From positions 1 to 27,383 of the forward strand of contig CAXTKQ010000042.1 in the NCBI GenBank assembly GCA_964244955.1: 27,383 bases of DNA, in the 5' to 3' direction. The position numbers were made by a program, and so were the translations under genes. Below the pieces are notes generated by a model. It was not told the origin of the DNA, searched no databases, and saw nothing but the letters and a program-made list of their open reading frames with translations. This DNA comes from Mucilaginibacter_A sp964244955. GTDB taxonomy: Bacteria; Bacteroidota; Bacteroidia; Sphingobacteriales; Sphingobacteriaceae. How positions within the stretch are numbered: the stretch's first letter is position 1; every line of letters starts with the position of its first letter. Shown here piece after piece: positions 25,701 through 27,383 of this stretch.

Positions 25701-26466
25701 GGCTTCCACCGGTAACGTTTGCAGCCAAAGTAACCGGGTTCCCGTTACAAATCACAGCACTGGCAGGGTTAATTGTTACAGTAAGCGGCGGCACCGTGTA
25801 AACACGCACCACGGCAGTTTTACTTTGAATACAATTGGTAGCAGTAGTAGTGCCCGAAACTTGATAGTCAATATAAGGAGGCGCTCCTATCGCTGGCGTA
25901 ACATAAGTTGTTGTGCAGCCCGAAGTACAACTTAAATATGAATTATAAGCACCGGCAGCACTGGGATAAACGGATGTCCAGGTTAAACCTGAAGTGTTTA
26001 AACCTGTTACCGTCATTGCACCGGTACAACCTTGCCTAAGCGTTCCGGGGCCGGAAGCAGTAACAGACGACGATGCCGCTATGGTATNNNNNNNNNNGGT
26101 ATAATTTACGCTGTTGCCGCCCGGCTTACAAAAAGAAATAATAACATTGGTTGAATTAGGCGTGACACAGGCCGGTGTGCCAATCGGGATCAAGTTCCCA
26201 CAATTCTGGTCTCCTGGATAATGCACAGTGTAAAAACTTGCTCCTGTGATTTGATCCGCAGTAAAATTCAGAAGGTTAGAATTTGGATTTAATTTGACGT
26301 TGAAAACAATGCAATTATTATCATTACAATAACTTCCGCTTCTTACGCCAGAGTACGTTTTTGAGATGTTTGCAGCAGAAGACATATCAACATTAATGAA
26401 TGTCTGTGCTTTCGTTTTCAAGAAAAACATCGAAACCAGTAGCGACAACAGTAAAAACCTTTTCAT
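19705..26466 (-). CDS. Giant secreted Ig/PKD-repeat adhesin with type IX secretion sorting domain
   Basis: A 2253-residue surface protein. Residues 1-20 are a signal peptide (FLLLSLLVSMFFLKTKAQ). A unique Cys-bearing head is followed by a PKD-like domain near 225-305, six Ig-like domains of about 80 residues (about 315-800; units begin PxAPTA and contain GGSYxWxxAxxGG and YYVQTTVNGCTSxR), a mixed stretch (about 800-1040), four to five PKD-like domains of about 92 residues with FxWSRAxVxGISNxAVS (about 1042-1500), five Ig-like domains of 81 residues with YxWTGPNGFTS (about 1502-1915), and two or three further domains. The last 88 residues (IPNTFTPNGDGINDTWAIKE to LLSGPVTILR) are the CHU_C/gliding-motility-associated C-terminal domain that directs export by the type IX system and anchoring on the outer surface. 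Binding partners are unknown. An assembly gap falls near residues 124-127; the frame continues across it, but its true length is not known. The ATG overlaps the stop codon of a leader ORF. Confidence 0.93.
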   Translation of the reverse strand: MKRFLLLSLLVSMFFLKTKAQTFINVDMSSAANISKTYSGVRSGSYCNDNNCIVFNVKLNPNSNLLNFTADQITGASFYTVHYPGDQNCGNLIPIGTPACVTPNSTNVIISFCKPGGNSVNYTXXXXTIAASSSVTASGPGTLRQGCTGAMTVTGLNTSGLTWTSVYPSAAGAYNSYLSCTSGCTTTYVTPAIGAPPYIDYQVSGTTTATNCIQSKTAVVRVYTVPPLTVTINPASAVICNGNPVTLAANVTGGSPAYTYSWAKDGQSISQNTSPITVSAVGNYTVTVADQIPNCPAVSQSVAVITAQTPDAPTAANASTCINNTATLTATTPGGSYEWYNAATGGTPQGTGATFTTPALTANTTYYVQTTLNGCTSARRPITVTVNQAPNAPTASGTTICSGSQATLTASGSTGSYQWFDAATGGNLLPANGASFTTPVLQNTTTYYVQTTVNGCASLITQVTVTVNQSPDAPTAAGINICSGGTATLTATAPGGSYQWFDVPSGSVPLPGNASFTTSFLTSTKTYYVQTTVNNCTSARTPVTVTVTPIPDAPTVSNTSICSGSRATLTASGSAGSYAWFDAASGGTQLSGNASFTTPNLSSTTNYYVQTTVNGCTSSRTAVTVTVNQIPAVPTASGTTICSGNPVTLTATAPGGTYNWYAASTGGTPLATNASFTAQNLISTTIFYVDVTSADGCTSARKPVTVTVNQAPDAPTASGTTICSGNTATLTATAPGGTYNWYAAASGGIPLATNASFTIQNLTSTTTFYVDVTSADGCTSARTPVTVTVIPPTDPAFHYPSSTFCKTGTNPVPVIASTSGGTFSASAAGLVFSDNHTGEINLSGSTPGTYTVTFVTNTTCVYTSSSTTVSITPGPDATFSYGGPYCQQQNNPLPTFPTGSSAGSFSCADAGLVFANSSTGEINLQQTVPGTYTVRNDIAAANGCAATFATNTVTVNPLATVNAGTDKEVCFGQTVSLNGTIGGGASTASWSGGTGTFSDATSLQTIYTPAPGETNVTLYLTTNDPAGPCGFAVDEIKITINPTPAVTSDASNPICNETDQNYIIGSNVSGTTFSWSRAAIAGISNAEVSNQTSAAITEKLINTTTSPVAVTYTIVPEANNCTGLPFNYTVKVNPTPHVSVSSEAAGTVCNGTSQNYILAGDVAGTTFEWSRAAVNGISNAAVSNQSSNVISEALTNTTNAPLAVNYIIVPTANDCSGPAFTYTVTVNPTLTINSAASGTVCSGTAQNYLIKSEVNNATFSWSRTSVTGISNPAVSGESSDRITESLTNTTSVPVGVTYTIIPSINGCAGNPFQYQVTVNPVATIRSVSNGTSCSGTAQNYTIKSDVNGVTFNWSRATVTGISNAAVSNQSGNSITEALINTTSAPIAVNYLIIPEANSCTGPVFTYTVTVNPTPAISNTSFSQVICSGETSAPVTLTSNINGTTFTWIATATNGISMNTTSGTNVIPAQTFINSGTTAGTITYRVTPLHDECTGETATFTITVNPKPATPVLSSNSPVCTGTSLMLGTAAVTGATYNWTGPNGFTSHLQNPEIANVALAAQGNYTLITNVNGCLSEAGTIAVVINPTPAAPVASGNGPVCAGEKLQFSASLTPGASYSWTGPNGFTSSLQNPVIDQATIAASGTYTVKAMVNGCTSTAGMVAVLVNPIPSAPTVSSNSPVCATTSLSLTASTITGASYQWTGPNGFTSSIQNPVIPAATPANSGTYAVLATVNGCTAPVASITVVVNELPAQPVLSSNSPVCSGTSIEINCKSADGSLYKWTGPNGFTSTLQNPVLANATTANQGRYTVVIATPGCTVVNTAFINIKVNQTPDAPSVSSNSPVCVGQNIKLTAAAIAGASYQWKGPNGFTSNFQNPEITSVKEAQAGKYSLTVTVNGCTSNAGVAHVMVNQPPVVTAGVDQTACAGNPVATLSGSIGGGTTTGSWTTSGSGTFTAGNTNLKGTYLASAADIANGGVVLTLTATNTAPCAIASSSFRFNIKPFPVVVAGKDQEVCMDDVVNLNGKVSNAEGGTWSSSGTGVFNPSKTSLDARYIPSEKDKFDKSFVLTLTSTGNCAPVSSQMKLQLIEPPKVNAGADLYVMQNEKVVLQPAVTGTGLTYSWTPNQQLSDSKLKTPVFMGLEDATYTLTVTGAAGCIAQDHVFVKVLKPIKIPNTFTPNGDGINDTWAIKELDSYPGITVKIFNRYGTQLFFSEGYGVPWNGTYNNQLLPVGTYYYIINLKTHGKLLSGPVTILR
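20850..21960. repeat. Five tandem 243-bp coding repeats (WTGPNGFTS type)
   Basis: Each unit contains a version of GTAAAACCGTTTGGCCCAGT, encoding TGPNGFT on the minus strand, at about 20860, 21104, 21347, 21589 and 21829. The regular step of about 243 nt equals 81 codons. Units differ by many substitutions, so this is an old expansion. Confidence 0.85.
22400..23340. repeat. Four coding repeats of about 275 bp (FxWSRA type)
   Basis: Units are marked by GCxCGGCTCCA-like sequence (minus strand SWSRA/EWSRA) at about 22408, 22676, 22951 and 23234. A fifth divergent relative lies at about 22120. Confidence 0.8.
24060..25540. repeat. Six tandem 240-bp coding repeats carrying TAAAAGAAGCAT
   Basis: Five of the six Ig-like units hold the dispersed word or a one-base variant at the same place: 24195, 24438, 24678, 24918 and 25158 (the last ends CACC), encoding NASFT or GASFT. 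The spacing is 240-243 nt. The unit near 25390 has lost it. These copies probably multiplied with the domain and are not independent. Confidence 0.9.
26088..26097. other. Assembly gap (10 N) in the N-terminal part of the adhesin gene
   Basis: Ten N of arbitrary length; the flanking sequence stays in one frame, which may be chance. Confidence 0.98.
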
Positions 26467-26540
26467 ACAACCTTATAAAAGGTTAAACCATGAGCCGGAC
26501 TGAGGACGACAGATGCTGTACTTAAGTAAGTTTCAAACAT
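26463..26540 (-). CDS. 25-codon leader ORF translationally coupled to the adhesin
   Basis: An ORF from the ATG at 26540 begins MFETYLSTASVV, continues LSPAHGLTFYKVV and ends with a TGA that overlaps the adhesin ATG as ATGA. It has a strong Shine-Dalgarno sequence, AGGAGG, about 7 nt before its ATG; few other genes in this window have one. The overlap and the hairpin next to the adhesin start suggest that ribosomes ending the leader restart at the adhesin. It is too short for a family assignment. Its existence as a translated peptide is inference from the signals described. Confidence 0.55.
   Translation of the reverse strand: MFETYLSTASVVLSPAHGLTFYKVV
26469..26484 (-). promoter_or_regulatory. 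Hairpin immediately before the adhesin start codon
   Basis: AACCTT-TTAT-AAGGTT is a perfect 6-bp stem with a 4-nt loop on the minus strand. It ends 2 nt before the adhesin ATG and lies inside the leader ORF. It would cover the position where an adhesin ribosome-binding site should be. Confidence 0.5.
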
Positions 26541-26546
26541 AAATTT

Positions 26547-26553
26547 TCCTCCT
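26547..26553 (-). promoter_or_regulatory. Strong Shine-Dalgarno sequence of the leader ORF
   Basis: AGGAGGA on the minus strand, spaced 6-7 nt from the ATG at 26540. Strong Shine-Dalgarno sites are uncommon in Bacteroidota, so this one argues that the leader is translated. Confidence 0.55.
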
Positions 26554-26554
26554 G

Positions 26555-27226
26555 TCGTTTAGCCTGTTTTCCGAGAGATGCACGAATAGAAAATATAAAT
26601 CGGCGCAACGGCCAACCATCCGTGCATTCAGCTAAAAACAACCGTTTTGGCCTTTTACGAAAGGAAGTGGTTTAAGTTCAAGTAACTGGTTTACACTACT
26701 TTTACTTTAAAGAAAAAACAGCTATGCACTAAAACCCACTTTTTGTTTTAGGAAAACCTGTTTCAAGATGTGATGCAGTTATTTATCAGAGAGATAAAAA
26801 TCAATTCAAATTTGCTTTTAGGTAATGCTGTTTTTACCACTATATTTTTACAACGGTAACGGAAATAATTAATCCCTGAAGTTGTTTAAACTTTTTTGGG
26901 CCGATGCTTCTTTTACCACATCAAAATCAGTGCTTATTGTAGTTGATGCACCGGCAAGCTATCTAAAGCCGGGATTTATAGGCATAAAAGAAGCATCATA
27001 AACTTTTGCCATAGAAAAACCAACAGGCCATCTTATTACTGCTTCTTGATCTGAACAATTTGATTTCCCGCATTTAAAACAAACTTTAACGAAATGGCAT
27101 TTACTTAAAAAGCATGAATTTTATTAAACACTTATCTAAAGCAGCCATCAGTTCAGGGCACTGTTAAAAAGTGTTACAAATTTTAATAACAACCATTATT
27201 TTAAAATAAAAAGAGAGGAACAATTT
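26555..27226. other. Long divergent spacer between the adhesin leader and the alcohol dehydrogenase
   Basis: About 670 bp with no supported gene. Near the adhesin it holds an inverted repeat (ATGCACG / CGTGCAT, 26578-26627) around a TATATTTT that could be a -7 promoter element for the leader transcript. Farther on it has a sister word at 26824-26836 and the inverted pair at 26903-26997. The rest is AT-rich with no recognised element. Confidence 0.55.
26903..26997. repeat. Inverted pair of the dispersed word (95 bp) upstream of the alcohol dehydrogenase
   Basis: GATGCTTCTTTTA (26903-26915) faces TAAAAGAAGCATC (26985-26997); the two 13-mers are exact reverse complements. The right arm shares TTTATAGGCA on its left with the pair at 17283-17373. 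Confidence 0.8.
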
Positions 27227-27383
27227 ATGTTAGCAATGAATTACCGCGGGCCGCGCAGGGTCCGTGCAGACCAAAAACCATTACCCGAAATCCTGCATCC
27301 CGAAGATGCCATTGTCCGTGTTACTCGATCTTGCATCTGCGGCTCTGATTTGCATTTGTACCATGGTTTGGTGCCGGATACCC
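27227..27383 (+). CDS. Zinc-dependent alcohol dehydrogenase, partial (N-terminal 52 residues)
   Basis: The gene runs off the end of the window. The visible residues MLAMNYRGPRRVRADQKPLP, then HPEDAIVRVTRSCICGSDLH and LYHGLVPD, match the N-terminus of medium-chain zinc dehydrogenases, closest in pattern to the formaldehyde-dehydrogenase-like group. Cys38 in CGSD is the expected catalytic zinc ligand and DAIVRV the usual first strand of the GroES-like fold. A purine-rich AGAGAGGA sits 7-8 nt before the ATG at 27227 and supports that start. Substrate and NAD(P) preference cannot be seen from the part present. Confidence 0.9.
   Translation, partial: MLAMNYRGPRRVRADQKPLPEILHPEDAIVRVTRSCICGSDLHLYHGLVPDT

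Noticed and set aside
27041..27060. ACTGCTTCTTGATCTGAAC as a further copy of the dispersed word
   Set aside because: It shares only GCTTCTT and lacks the TTTTA half, so it is below the level I count.
1..27383. tRNA, rRNA, insertion sequence or prophage genes
   Set aside because: No cloverleaf, rRNA-like stretch, transposase, integrase or phage structural motif was seen on either strand.

Overview
The window looks like chromosomal DNA of a Bacteroidota bacterium, most likely a Sphingobacteriales member (Pedobacter/Mucilaginibacter-like); the genus is a guess. The signs are a type III glutamine synthetase, a Bacteroidota-type PurM, a giant surface protein ending in a type IX secretion (CHU_C / gliding-motility-associated) sorting domain, TlpA-like and DUF4230 proteins, few Shine-Dalgarno sequences, and near-matches to the Bacteroidota promoter form TTTG-N19/20-TAnnTTTG. 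Two runs of 10 N (17788-17797, 26088-26097) are assembly gaps, and the first breaks a reading frame.

Layout. 1-217: tandem and palindromic repeats. 217-4840 (minus): a thiamin thiazole-branch operon thiS-tenI/thiE-like-thiE-thiG-thiH-thiF(rhodanese) behind a TPP riboswitch. 4841-5285: repeat-bearing spacer. 5286-7460 (plus): glnN. 7461-7768: terminator and three 68-bp tandem repeats. 7769-8947 (plus): purM. 8971-9807 (minus): one ORF that looks like a HigB toxin fused to a HigA antitoxin. 9927-13093 (minus): a lipoprotein and a GH20 hexosaminidase. 13157-15573 (minus): a DUF4230 protein, thioredoxin reductase and a Vsr-like endonuclease. 15849-18054 (plus): a TlpA-like thioredoxin protein and a TMEM175-like channel. 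18068-19327 (minus): a PDZ-containing retropepsin-like protease. 19705-26540 (minus): a 2253-residue Ig/PKD-repeat adhesin preceded by a translationally coupled 25-codon leader ORF. 27227 to the end (plus): the start of a zinc alcohol dehydrogenase.

The most unusual signal is not a gene. The word TAAAAGAAG(C/T)AT occurs 23 times on the two strands, about once per 1.2 kb, where well under one copy is expected by chance. It lies in spacers, often as inverted pairs that could form stem-loops, and inside unrelated coding regions in all three frames, where it encodes KRSI, KEAS or NASF. A sister word, TAAAAACAG(C/T)AT, is also repeated. Density, pairing and tolerance inside genes resemble the DNA uptake sequences of Neisseria and Pasteurellaceae; a REP/MITE-like element or another chromosome-wide signal is the main alternative.

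Other points are the HigB-HigA fusion, the leader ORF with an RNA hairpin directly before the adhesin start, a Vsr homologue without the usual zinc cysteines or a nearby methylase, and a structured stretch ending in an orphan terminator at 19447-19582.
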